Shown here: positions 9,288 to 17,507 of the stretch, piece after piece
Position numbering within the stretch: position 1 is the stretch's first letter
Layout: each line of letters starts with the position of its first letter
NCBI GenBank assembly: GCA_029624815.1
Contig: JARSSH010000010.1
Span: forward strand, 94,685 to 157,399
DNA: 62,715 bases
DNA from: Candidatus Competibacter sp.
Lineage (GTDB): Bacteria > Pseudomonadota > Gammaproteobacteria > Competibacterales > Competibacteraceae
Direction: 5' to 3'
Position numbers and translations under genes: made by a program
The notes under the pieces: generated by a model
Told to the model about the DNA's origin: nothing
Seen by the model: the letters and a program-made list of their open reading frames with translations, nothing else
Databases searched by the model: none

Positions 9288-10090
9288 TTGGCTTCTTCCA
9301 GCTTCAATCTTTGCGTCAAATCGTCTTGCGTCATCGTATGCAGCGCGTCCAGCAACGCCACCTGCAGACTCCCCGGCCCCCGCGCCTGCTCCGCCGCGAT
9401 TTCGCCCGCCACGCCGAACACGGCCAGTCCCGCCACCGTCGCCGCCAATGGATCGATCTCCACCGCCAGGAACGCCCCGATAACCGCCGTTGCCGAACAA
9501 CCCAGCCCGGTGACCCGCGTCATCAGCGGATGACCGTTGTGGATTTCCAGAACCCGCGAACCGTCGGTCACATAATCCACGGCCCCGGTCACCGCAATCA
9601 CTGCTCCGCTTTCCCCGGCCAGGCCCCGCGCCGCGTCCAGCGCCGCCTCCGAACCGTGCAGGCTATCGACCCCTCTGCCCTGCCCGACCCGCTCCTGCCG
9701 CGCCAAGGCCAGAATCTCCGAACCATTGCCTCGAATCACGCTTGGTCCCAATCGCGTCAAGGCCAGCGCCGCTGCTTTCCGGTACGGCGTGGCCCCCGCT
9801 CCCACCGGATCGAGCGCCCACGGTACGCCGGCTGCTTTCGCTCGGATTGCCGCCAGCTTACTGGCGGCAATTTGCTCCGAATACAGTGTGCCGATGTTGA
9901 TGACCAGCGCCTGGCTGAGGGCGACGAAGTCCTCCACTTCATCGCTGGAATGCACCATGGCCGGCGACGCGCCGAGGGCTAGCAGCGCGTTCGCGCTGTT
10001 GTTCGTCGCCACGAGGTTGGTGATGTTGTGAATGAGGGGCTGTCGCTTGCGGAGGGCGGTTAGCGATGTCCAGATCCTGTCGGCGATCAT
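9236..10090 (-). CDS. thiM: hydroxyethylthiazole kinase
   Basis: 284 residues. The enzyme phosphorylates 4-methyl-5-(2-hydroxyethyl)thiazole with ATP in thiamine salvage. Family landmarks are the start RQPLIHNITNLVATN, then GASPAMVHSSDEV, LDPVGAGATPYR, IRGNGSEILAL and the active-site region VTGLGCSATAVIGAF. The ATG at 10090 is chosen because the conserved N-terminus begins there; the frame stays open upstream to 10378 but that part overlaps malQ. It starts 5 bp after the malQ stop, so translation is probably coupled. It is slightly longer than the usual 260-272 residues because the C-terminal tail (after KDH) is encoded by the MITE-like repeat. No TPP riboswitch is seen, as expected for a gene inside an operon. 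Confidence 0.93.
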   Translation of the reverse strand: MIADRIWTSLTALRKRQPLIHNITNLVATNNSANALLALGASPAMVHSSDEVEDFVALSQALVINIGTLYSEQIAASKLAAIRAKAAGVPWALDPVGAGATPYRKAAALALTRLGPSVIRGNGSEILALARQERVGQGRGVDSLHGSEAALDAARGLAGESGAVIAVTGAVDYVTDGSRVLEIHNGHPLMTRVTGLGCSATAVIGAFLAVEIDPLAATVAGLAVFGVAGEIAAEQARGPGSLQVALLDALHTMTQDDLTQRLKLEEAKDHRTKPLNFPPRPEKS

Positions 10091-10095
10091 CGGGA

Positions 10096-11571
10096 TCAGA
10101 TGCGCCCGTACAGGTGCATGAGATGTTGGTAATGGTCGGCCACATGCGGTGCGATCTGCTCCCAGCGGAACCGCCAGCGCCAATTGCCCTCCGGTACGCC
10201 TGGCCGGTTCATGCGATCCTCGCTGCCCAGCTCCAACAAATCCTGCATCGGGATCACCGCCAGTCGCGCCACGGAAGCGAATACCGTTCGCACCAACAGA
10301 TCCGGCATCCGCTCCGGATCGCCGCCCAGGTAGTCGAACAGATGCGCCCGCGTCGGCTCGTCCAGTTGGCGAAACCAACCCATGGTGGTGTCGTTATCGT
10401 GGGTTCCGGTATAGGCCACCGCGTTGATAACGTGATTGTGCGGCAGGTAGGGGTTGTCGGCCCCGCCGCCGAAAGCGAAATGCAGAACTTTCATGCCCGG
10501 CAGGCCGTGGGTGTCGCGCAAGGCTTCGACTTCCGGCGTGATGATGCCCAGATCCTCGGCGACCAGCGGCAAGCGGCCAAATTCTTCCTGCAAAGCCTCG
10601 AACAGCGCATGGCCCGGCGCCTGCCGCCAACAACCCTTGATCGCCGTCTCGGCCGCCGCCGGTATCTCCCAGTACGCCTCCAGGCCGCGAAAATGGTCGA
10701 TGCGCAACAGGTCGAACTGGGTGAATTGGGTGCGAATCCGCTCCTTCCACCATGAAAACCCGTCGGCGCGCATCCGATCCCAAGCGTAATGCGGATTGCC
10801 CCAGAGCTGGCCGGTGGCGGAGAAATAATCGGGCGGTACGCCGGCGACGACTTTCCGCCGCCCTTCGCTATCCAGTTGAAAGGCATCGCGGCACGCCCAC
10901 ACATCGGCGCTGTCGTAGCCGACGAACAGCGGAATATCGCCGAAGATCAGGATGCCGCGGTCATTGGCGAAACGTTTGAGGGATTCCCATTGCCGATAGA
11001 ACAGGAATTGTTCGAACTTGCACTGCTCGAAGGCAACCCCATACTGTTGCCGCGCCGTCGCCAACGCTTTTGCATTGCGGTCGCGCAGCTCGACGGGCCA
11101 ATCGAACCACGCCTGCCGCTGGTGAGCCGCGTGGATGGCTTGATAGAGCGCATAGTCGTCCAACCAATATGCGTGCTGGCGCTGAAACGCCGCGTAGGCA
11201 TTCTGCTCGGCGCCGCCATGCCGCTGGAACCCCCGATAGGCTTCGCCCAGTCGCCGTTGGCGGTAGATCCAACCCTCCTCTCCCGCTTGCGGTCCTTGAT
11301 CCGCTTGTAGCCAACCGGCTTCGATTAACGGGTCGAGCGCGATCAGTCTCGGGTTCCCGGCGTGGACCGACTGTGCCGAATATGGGGAAAGATCGTCGTG
11401 GGGCGGTCCCAACGGCAGCGTTTGCCAAACGCTAAAGCCGCAGGCAGCCATGAATTCGACAAATCGATAAGCATCCGATCCCAGATCGCCGTTGCCGTGA
11501 CCTCCGGGTAGCGAAGTGGGATGCAACAGTAAACCCGCGCGCCGTTGGTCGAGTGGCGAACCCTGATTCAT
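10096..11571 (-). CDS. malQ: 4-alpha-glucanotransferase (amylomaltase)
   Basis: 491 residues, GH77 family. The enzyme moves alpha-1,4-glucan segments between maltodextrins, releasing glucose, in glycogen and maltodextrin turnover. Landmarks: RRAGLLLHPTSLPG and DLGSDAYRFVEFM near the start, QLWGNPHYAWDRM, the nucleophile region LLRIDHFRGLEAYWEIP, the acid-base region LPLVAEDLGIITPEV and the YTGTHDNDTTMGW motif. An AAGGAGA ribosome-binding site lies upstream of ATG 11571. It is followed directly by thiM and preceded 70 bp upstream by glgC on the same strand, so glgC-malQ-thiM may be one transcript. Confidence 0.95.
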   Translation of the reverse strand: MNQGSPLDQRRAGLLLHPTSLPGGHGNGDLGSDAYRFVEFMAACGFSVWQTLPLGPPHDDLSPYSAQSVHAGNPRLIALDPLIEAGWLQADQGPQAGEEGWIYRQRRLGEAYRGFQRHGGAEQNAYAAFQRQHAYWLDDYALYQAIHAAHQRQAWFDWPVELRDRNAKALATARQQYGVAFEQCKFEQFLFYRQWESLKRFANDRGILIFGDIPLFVGYDSADVWACRDAFQLDSEGRRKVVAGVPPDYFSATGQLWGNPHYAWDRMRADGFSWWKERIRTQFTQFDLLRIDHFRGLEAYWEIPAAAETAIKGCWRQAPGHALFEALQEEFGRLPLVAEDLGIITPEVEALRDTHGLPGMKVLHFAFGGGADNPYLPHNHVINAVAYTGTHDNDTTMGWFRQLDEPTRAHLFDYLGGDPERMPDLLVRTVFASVARLAVIPMQDLLELGSEDRMNRPGVPEGNWRWRFRWEQIAPHVADHYQHLMHLYGRI

Positions 11572-11641
11572 GATTGATTATCTCCTTGAATTTATGAATT
11601 TTTATTCTGTGAAATCGGAAAGGGCGCAGTAAGTTGCCGGA

Positions 11642-12913
11642 TCAGCGAACGGGAGGGGATTCCTGGCCCAGCATTTCGCGAGCGACCAGGACCACGCCTT
11701 GTTCCGTGCGGTAGAACCGCCGGGCGTCCTCTTGCGGATTTTCGCCGATGACGGTTCCCGGTGGAATGATGCAGGCGCGGTCAATGATCACCTTGTGCAG
11801 TCGGCAATAGCGTCCGATATCGACGCCCGGCAGAACCACGGCATCCCGCAGCCGAACGTAGGAATGGACCTGGACCCCGGAAAACAGCAGGGAATGGTTG
11901 ACGTAACCGCCGGAAATGATGCAACCGTCCGCAATCATGGAATCCACCGCCATCCCGCGGCGACCTTCGTCGTCGAAGACAAACTTGGCGGGTGGCGATT
12001 GATCCTGATAAGTCCAGATGGGCCAATGCGCATCGTATAGATTCAGTTCGGGATCCACGCCGGCCAGCTCCATGTTCGCCCCCCAGAACGCATCTACCGT
12101 TCCTACATCGCGCCAGTAGCTTTGTTCCTTGGTTTGGACGTCGCGAAACGGATAGGCGATCACCCGATGCCGACCGATCAGGCGGGGCACCAGATCCCGG
12201 CCAAAATCATGGCTGGAGTCCTCGATATTGGCGTCCTCGATCAGTTTCTCGAACAGAAACCGAGTATTGAATACATAAATGCCCATCGAGGCCAGTGTGA
12301 CATTGTGCTGCCCCGGCAGGGTTTCCGGATTCTGCGGTTTTTCCACGAAACGGATGATTTCGTTATGTTCGTTGACCGTTAGCACCCCGAATTCATGAGC
12401 TCGTTCGTGGGGAACCTCAATGCTGCCGACCGTGACGTCGGCCTTGCTTTCCACATGCTGCGCCAACATGGGGCCGTAGTCCATCTTATAGATGTGGTCG
12501 CCAGCCAAAACAAGAATGAATTCAGGAGAATGTGTTCTGATGATATCTATATTTTGGTAAACCGCGTCGGTGGTGCCTTTATACCACGAGGATTGGTCGA
12601 TCCGCTGTTGGGCCGGTAGCAATTCCACGAATTCGCCAAACTCGCCTCGCAAAAACCCCCAACCGCGTTGAATATGTTGGATCAGGGAATGAGCCTTGTA
12701 TTGGGTGAGTACGCAAATTCGTCGAATGCCGGAGTTGATGCAGTTGGATAAAGGAAAATCGATGATTCGATACTTGCCACCGAAAGGGGTCGCCGGTTTG
12801 GCGCGCCATAGGGTGAGGTGCTTGAGCCGGCTGCCCCGGCCACCCGCGAGAATCAGCGCGAGAGTCTCCCGGGTCAGGCGACTGACGAAGCGTGAGGTGA
12901 TGGCTGCGCTCAT
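11642..12913 (-). CDS. glgC: glucose-1-phosphate adenylyltransferase
   Basis: 423 residues, the usual bacterial GlgC length. It makes ADP-glucose from glucose 1-phosphate and ATP, the committed step of bacterial glycogen synthesis. It shows the nucleotidyltransferase signature [17 protein letters not shown] followed by [38 protein letters not shown], the sugar-binding [13 protein letters not shown] and a C-terminal left-handed beta-helix ([18 protein letters not shown]). It is divergent from glgB, with 220 bp between them probably containing both promoters. Glycogen synthase (glgA) is not in the window. Confidence 0.97.
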   Translation of the reverse strand: MSAAITSRFVSRLTRETLALILAGGRGSRLKHLTLWRAKPATPFGGKYRIIDFPLSNCINSGIRRICVLTQYKAHSLIQHIQRGWGFLRGEFGEFVELLPAQQRIDQSSWYKGTTDAVYQNIDIIRTHSPEFILVLAGDHIYKMDYGPMLAQHVESKADVTVGSIEVPHERAHEFGVLTVNEHNEIIRFVEKPQNPETLPGQHNVTLASMGIYVFNTRFLFEKLIEDANIEDSSHDFGRDLVPRLIGRHRVIAYPFRDVQTKEQSYWRDVGTVDAFWGANMELAGVDPELNLYDAHWPIWTYQDQSPPAKFVFDDEGRRGMAVDSMIADGCIISGGYVNHSLLFSGVQVHSYVRLRDAVVLPGVDIGRYCRLHKVIIDRACIIPPGTVIGENPQEDARRFYRTEQGVVLVAREMLGQESPPVR

Positions 12914-13133
12914 GCGTTGGATTTCTCTCTCTGTTATGATTTCCCTTCACGGGTTCGAGATTCCGATGAATGTGGCGGGTCGCTTCCAGGTCGGAGCCCA
13001 CATACGGCGGATAGGCGATGTACGATCTCCAAACGAATTATAGTAGGTCTCGAATGCAGCTTTTTGCCACTTGTAGCGCTCTGGTTCGGGTTGCTGGAAG
13101 GCGATTGGGAACGAGAGCGCTTGACTTTCCCCG

Positions 13134-15359
13134 ATGACCCATCCTGACCACGAAAGCATCCAGCGGCATTGGACTTCCCTGGCTGACATCCCCATGATCG
13201 ACCATGCCGTTTTGCTGCAAGCAGGGCGACATCCGGACCCTGGAGCGGTGCTCGGACGTCATGGTCGCGGCGAACGCATACAGATCCGAGCGTTCCTTCC
13301 CGGCGCCCGCCAGGTCGGCCTGGTTGGCATCGAACAACCGCTGTTGCGGTTGGCTGATACCGACTTATTCGAATGGCATGGTTTGCTCGACATGCTGCCG
13401 GCTTACTATCAATTGAATTGGCTGGATGCCGAGGGCAATCGGCGTGTTGCCTACGATCCTTATGGTTTTGCGCCGCAGTTGAGTCTGTACGATTTGCACC
13501 TATTCAACGAAGGGCGTCATATGCATGTCTACCGCGTGCTGGGGGCGCATCTGCGCGTGGTGGATGGCATTGCTGGAGTTCTGTTCGCGGTTTGGGCGCC
13601 GCATGCCGCCTGTGCGAGCGTGGCCGGCGATTTCAACGAGTGGGAAGGCCGGTTTCATCCCTTGCGGCGGCGCGGTGAAGTTTGGGAACTGTTCGTGCCT
13701 GGCGTCACGGTGGGCATGCGCTATCGCTTCGATATTGTCGGTCGCGAAACCGGCGAGTTGCTTCGCAAGATCGACCCCTATGGTCGTGGTTTCGAGCGAC
13801 GGCCGGCCACTGCCTCGGTTGTTGTGGACAATACCCCCTATTCCTGGCGCGACGATCTCTGGGTGCGGCGGCGGCGACAGCGGGACTGGACCCGGTCTCC
13901 GCTATCGGTCTACGAAGTACACCTCGGTTCCTGGCAGCGCGACGAAGCTGGCGTTTATTTGTCTTACGAGGAGTTGGCAGCCCGTCTGGTCGCCTACGTT
14001 AGCTCCATGGGTTTTACCCATATCGAACTTATGCCGGTAACCGAGCATCCGCTGGATGCCTCTTGGGGCTACCAATCCACCGGTTATTTCGCGCCGACCA
14101 GCCGCTATGGCACGGCCGACGATTTCCGTTATTTGGTTGATTGCTGCCATCAGGCAGGCATTGGGGTGATCCTCGATTGGGTGCCGGGCCATTTTCCCAA
14201 GGATGCCCACGCCTTGGCGCGGTTTGACGGTGTACATCTTTACGAATATGCGGATCCCGCGCGCGGCGAGCACCGTGCTTGGGGCACGTTGGTATTTGAT
14301 TATAACCGCAATCAGGTTAAGAATTTTCTATTGGCCAGCGCCTGTTTTTGGTTGGAGGAATGTCATCTGGATGGATTGCGGGTCGATGCCGTGGCTTCCA
14401 TGCTCTATTTGGATTACGCTCGCGAATCGGGCGAGTGGGTACCGAATCCGTTTGGAGGCAATGAAAATCTGGAGGCGATTGCTTTTCTGCGTGAACTGAA
14501 TGAGGTCATTCATCGCCGTTATCCGGAAGTATTGATGATTGCCGAGGAGTCTACCGCATGGCCCTTGGTTACCCGACCGGTTTGGATGGGCGGTTTAGGT
14601 TTCGATATGAAATGGAATATGGGATGGATGCACGATATTTTGGAATATCTCTCGTTCGATCCAGCGCTGCGCCGCCATCATCACGAATTGCTGACGTTTG
14701 GTTTATTATATGCCTTCACCGAGAATTTCATGCTGCCCTTGTCTCATGACGAGGTTGTTCATGGTAAGGGCTCGCTGTTTGCCAGGATGCCGGGAGATCG
14801 TCGTCAACGCTTTGCTAATTTACGATTACTCTATGTTTATATGTGGATGTATCCAGGCAAGAAATTTCTGTTCATGGGTAATGAATTCGCACAAGAACGT
14901 GAATGGGACTGCGATGGCGTGCTAGATTGGGAGTTGCTGCGTTTGCCGGAGCATCGAGGTATGCAAAAACTACTTCGTGATCTTAATATGTTGTATCGTT
15001 CCATGGATAGTCTGTATAGCCTGGAATTTAGCCAGGATGGTTTTGAATGGTTGGATTGTCATGATGCGGCTCAGTCGATTGTGGTGTATTTACGCCGTAA
15101 TGATGGCGATAATCGACTTGTAGTGGTTGCATTGAATTTTTCGGCTATAGGCCGCTTTGGTTATCGTATTGGGGTTCCGGTATCGGGGTTTTACAGGGAA
15201 GTATTAAATTCTGATGCTGGTTGTTATGGAGGTAGTGGCTTAACTAATAATGCCAATGGGAGAGATATTCTTGCCGTGTCGGTTTTCCATATGGGACAAA
15301 CTTATTCATTAGTAGTGGATTTGCCTCCATTGGCGGGCGTGGTCTTTATGTCTTGTTAG
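13134..15359 (+). CDS. glgB: 1,4-alpha-glucan branching enzyme
   Basis: 741 residues, GH13. It introduces alpha-1,6 branches into glycogen. The N-terminal half carries the CBM48 region (GVLFAVWAPHAACASVAGDFNEWEG). The catalytic barrel has the nucleophile Asp in LDGLRVDAVASMLYLDY, the acid-base Glu in VLMIAEEST and the third acidic residue in LPLSHDEVVHGKGSL. ATG 13134 has only a weak ribosome-binding site; ATG 13194 is an alternative. Base composition changes inside the gene: bases 13561-13620 are 39/60 GC but bases 15241-15300 only 24/60, and the AT-rich style continues into the next gene. Reading frame and motifs are intact, so the gene looks functional. Confidence 0.96.
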   Translation: MTHPDHESIQRHWTSLADIPMIDHAVLLQAGRHPDPGAVLGRHGRGERIQIRAFLPGARQVGLVGIEQPLLRLADTDLFEWHGLLDMLPAYYQLNWLDAEGNRRVAYDPYGFAPQLSLYDLHLFNEGRHMHVYRVLGAHLRVVDGIAGVLFAVWAPHAACASVAGDFNEWEGRFHPLRRRGEVWELFVPGVTVGMRYRFDIVGRETGELLRKIDPYGRGFERRPATASVVVDNTPYSWRDDLWVRRRRQRDWTRSPLSVYEVHLGSWQRDEAGVYLSYEELAARLVAYVSSMGFTHIELMPVTEHPLDASWGYQSTGYFAPTSRYGTADDFRYLVDCCHQAGIGVILDWVPGHFPKDAHALARFDGVHLYEYADPARGEHRAWGTLVFDYNRNQVKNFLLASACFWLEECHLDGLRVDAVASMLYLDYARESGEWVPNPFGGNENLEAIAFLRELNEVIHRRYPEVLMIAEESTAWPLVTRPVWMGGLGFDMKWNMGWMHDILEYLSFDPALRRHHHELLTFGLLYAFTENFMLPLSHDEVVHGKGSLFARMPGDRRQRFANLRLLYVYMWMYPGKKFLFMGNEFAQEREWDCDGVLDWELLRLPEHRGMQKLLRDLNMLYRSMDSLYSLEFSQDGFEWLDCHDAAQSIVVYLRRNDGDNRLVVVALNFSAIGRFGYRIGVPVSGFYREVLNSDAGCYGGSGLTNNANGRDILAVSVFHMGQTYSLVVDLPPLAGVVFMSC

Positions 15360-15408
15360 CCATTATTCATAGTGGATTGGTTCGGCCAATTTTTGTTGGA
15401 GTTGCTTT

Positions 15409-16383
15409 GTGAAGTTGCAACAACTACGATACCTGATTGCGATTGTACGTAATAACCTGAATATTTCCGCTGCGGCCGAGAGTTTATATACTTCACAGCC
15501 AGGTATTAGTAAGCAACTGCGGTTGCTGGAGGAAGAACTAGGGGTTGATCTGTTTAGCCGAAATGGTAAACACTTGACTGAAGTGACTCCGATCGGCCGT
15601 TATATTATTGCCAAGGCAGAAAATATTCTGCGCGAAGTGAATAATATCCAGATCCTGTCGGAAGAATACCGTGATGATCGGCGTGGCAGCTTATCCATCG
15701 CGACTACGCACACGCAAGCGCGCTATGCCCTACCGCCGGTCATTAAAGTGTTTCGAGAACGTTATCCTGCGGTGACTTTGCAGATTCATCAGGGTTCTCC
15801 TGGGCAGATTGCCGAGTTGGTGCAATCGGGTAAAGTGGATTTTGCTATTGCTACCGAAGCCTTGGAGTTGTTTGAGGATTTGGTAATGATGCCCTGCTAT
15901 GTTTGGCAGCGTTGTGTTTTAGTACCGCGTGGTCATCCGTTGAGTGAATTATCTTGTCTGACTTTGCATGATGTTGCTCAATATCCGCTGGTCACTTATG
16001 TGTTTGGCTTTACTGGTCGCTCGCAGTTGGACGAAGCTTTCCGTAGCGTTCATATTAAGCCGAATGTTGCGTTTACTGCGACAGATGCGGATGTAATTAA
16101 AACTTATGTACGATTAGGCATGGGGGTCGGTATCGTTGCGCGGATGGCCTACGATCCATGTCAGGATAAAGATTTGGTTCAGTTGAATGCTGGGCATTTG
16201 TTTGCGGCTAATACAACCAAGATTGGATTTAGGCGAGGAACCTTTTTGCGTAGTTATATGTATGATTTTATTGAGCTTTTCTCTTTACATTTAACCAAGG
16301 AGCGTGTGCGGGAGGCGGAACGGGCCTCTTCCCCAGAGGAGGTGGCTGCTATTTTTAGTGCCTTGGAGTTGCCTTTATGGTGA
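15409..16383 (+). CDS. cysB: CysB-type LysR transcriptional regulator
   Basis: 324 residues, exactly the length of enterobacterial CysB. The N-terminal HTH (KLQQLRYLIAIVRNNLNISA, then SQPGISKQLRLLEEELGVDL) and the effector domain segments RYALPPVIKVFRERYPAVTL, GKVDFAIATEAL and YVFGFTGRSQLDEAF are characteristic of CysB/Cbl, which respond to acetylserine and thiosulfate or sulfate and control sulfur assimilation. The start is GTG 15409 with TTGGAG about 6 bp upstream. The gene sits 49 bp after glgB. It is AT-richer than most of the window, like the 3' half of glgB. No cysteine biosynthesis genes are adjacent, so a target cannot be read from context; Cbl-like specificity is possible. Confidence 0.9.
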   Translation: MKLQQLRYLIAIVRNNLNISAAAESLYTSQPGISKQLRLLEEELGVDLFSRNGKHLTEVTPIGRYIIAKAENILREVNNIQILSEEYRDDRRGSLSIATTHTQARYALPPVIKVFRERYPAVTLQIHQGSPGQIAELVQSGKVDFAIATEALELFEDLVMMPCYVWQRCVLVPRGHPLSELSCLTLHDVAQYPLVTYVFGFTGRSQLDEAFRSVHIKPNVAFTATDADVIKTYVRLGMGVGIVARMAYDPCQDKDLVQLNAGHLFAANTTKIGFRRGTFLRSYMYDFIELFSLHLTKERVREAERASSPEEVAAIFSALELPLW

Positions 16384-16408
16384 GGTTCCGTTTTTTTTGA
16401 ACATTTGT

Positions 16409-16425
16409 AGATGATGGTATAAAAG
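16409..16425 (+). promoter_or_regulatory. AGATGATGRTATAAAA motif, site 1 (candidate Tus-like binding site)
   Basis: AGATGATGGTATAAAAG lies 14-30 bp before the start of the Tus-like gene, where E. coli tus carries its autoregulatory TerB site. It matches site 3 at 15 of 16 positions. The link to the Tus-like protein is inference; the motif could instead be a promoter element. Confidence 0.3.
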
Positions 16426-16438
16426 AAAGGAAATGTGC

Positions 16439-17335
16439 ATGACAGCCCCATCGGCCATTATTCTGCGCCTCGCTTTGCTGGAACGATTCGAAACGTTAAT
16501 TCGGCGCTTGGATATATTTTGCACGGCGGTTCGGCGAGACGCGGCGTTGTCGTCCTGGGTATCGCGTACCGATCTTGAACTGGTGGCTAATCTCGACATG
16601 CGGCTGAAGGCCATTCAGCTTTATCGGGCGCTTTGGTATGAAGACGCCAAGGATGGCCGAGAAACCATCACCTGCCCTGGCATCGTCGGCGCGAGCCCCG
16701 AAACCTTGATCGCGGCGCAGGCCTGTAACGCTGCGAAAGATGGCTTCAAGCAAGCCGTGCTGGCTTTGAAGACGCTCGGCCGGATCGAAGCGAACGCCGC
16801 AATGGCCGACTTCCACCATCGTCAGGAATCGGTTGCGGCGGCAATGCGACGGATGGGGGCCGCTCGTCTGAACCTCAAGCAGGCATACCGACACCTCCCT
16901 CTACTTGAACGATGGCCGTTGAAAATTGGCTTCACTTGGTCCAAACAGGGCCGTGTAATCCAGCGCACCAGCGTGGCCGCAGCCCGCCGACTACTGGAGC
17001 AGCGGGTTGAAACCGAGCAGATCCGCCTGGAACTGCAACGGTTAACCGAAGTGCCCGTCGATGAAATGCTGGCGCGCGTGCGAAGCGTTTGCCCTCACCT
17101 GCGAGCCAATATCGTCTTTGCCGATCCTCAAGGCGCCGGGGTGCGGCGGCGCTTGATGCAGGTTCCCCTGCCGGTATTGATACCCTTGCGCCGCGATGAG
17201 CGCCTGCCGGAATTCGTGCCGGTCGCGCCTGAACCCGTTGCCAGTCCCCGCTTGCGGCGGGCCGATGTGCGGATTGAAGACGAGCCGTTTCTACCGTCGA
17301 TCCGTGTTCACCGCTACCGTCGTAACTATCGTTAG
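16439..17335 (+). CDS. Tus-like DNA replication terminus site-binding protein
   Basis: 298 residues from ATG 16439, which has AAAGGAA 6 bp upstream; ATG 16433 is too close to that site. By comparison with recalled E. coli Tus (309 residues), similarity runs over the whole length. ALLERFETLIRRLDIFCTAV fits the Tus start. ITCPGIVGASPETLIAAQAC and KDGFKQAVLALK fit the VRLPGVL...HINKLKTTF region. LNLKQAYRHLPLLERWPLKI with GFTWSKQGRVIQR fits LNAYRTLTVL...LRFGWANKHIIKN. VPLPVLIPLRRDERLPEF fits PTPLIALINRDNGAGVP, and PSIRVHRYR matches the end. Tus binds Ter sites and blocks replication forks from one side. The Phe/His pair that traps the flipped Ter cytosine in E. coli Tus is not obvious here. It sits between cysB and glgX, is GC-rich again and appears to be its own unit. 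Confidence 0.75.
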   Translation: MTAPSAIILRLALLERFETLIRRLDIFCTAVRRDAALSSWVSRTDLELVANLDMRLKAIQLYRALWYEDAKDGRETITCPGIVGASPETLIAAQACNAAKDGFKQAVLALKTLGRIEANAAMADFHHRQESVAAAMRRMGAARLNLKQAYRHLPLLERWPLKIGFTWSKQGRVIQRTSVAAARRLLEQRVETEQIRLELQRLTEVPVDEMLARVRSVCPHLRANIVFADPQGAGVRRRLMQVPLPVLIPLRRDERLPEFVPVAPEPVASPRLRRADVRIEDEPFLPSIRVHRYRRNYR

Positions 17336-17359
17336 GAGTTGAGGTGAGATTTATTGAAA

Positions 17360-17372
17360 AGATGATATAAGA
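17360..17372 (+). promoter_or_regulatory. AGATGATATAAGA, shortened motif, site 2
   Basis: A shortened relative of sites 1 and 3, placed 25 bp after the Tus-like stop codon in the 172-bp gap before glgX. The gap is AT-rich at 17341-17395 and probably also contains the glgX promoter. Confidence 0.2.
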
Positions 17373-17507
17373 TTATTTTATAGACATGCAAAACGAGCAC
17401 TTCGCGAGAAATGTCATACACTGTTTTCGAAGCGCCATGGGCGAGGGTTCGCCCAAACGCGCATCTTCGATTGCCATCACAAGACCTAACTCCCAGGAGA
17501 ACCCACC

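Noticed and set aside
9236-10378. Longer thiM of 380 codons
   Set aside because: The added 96 codons lie inside malQ and are Gly/Arg-rich without similarity; the family N-terminus begins at 10090.
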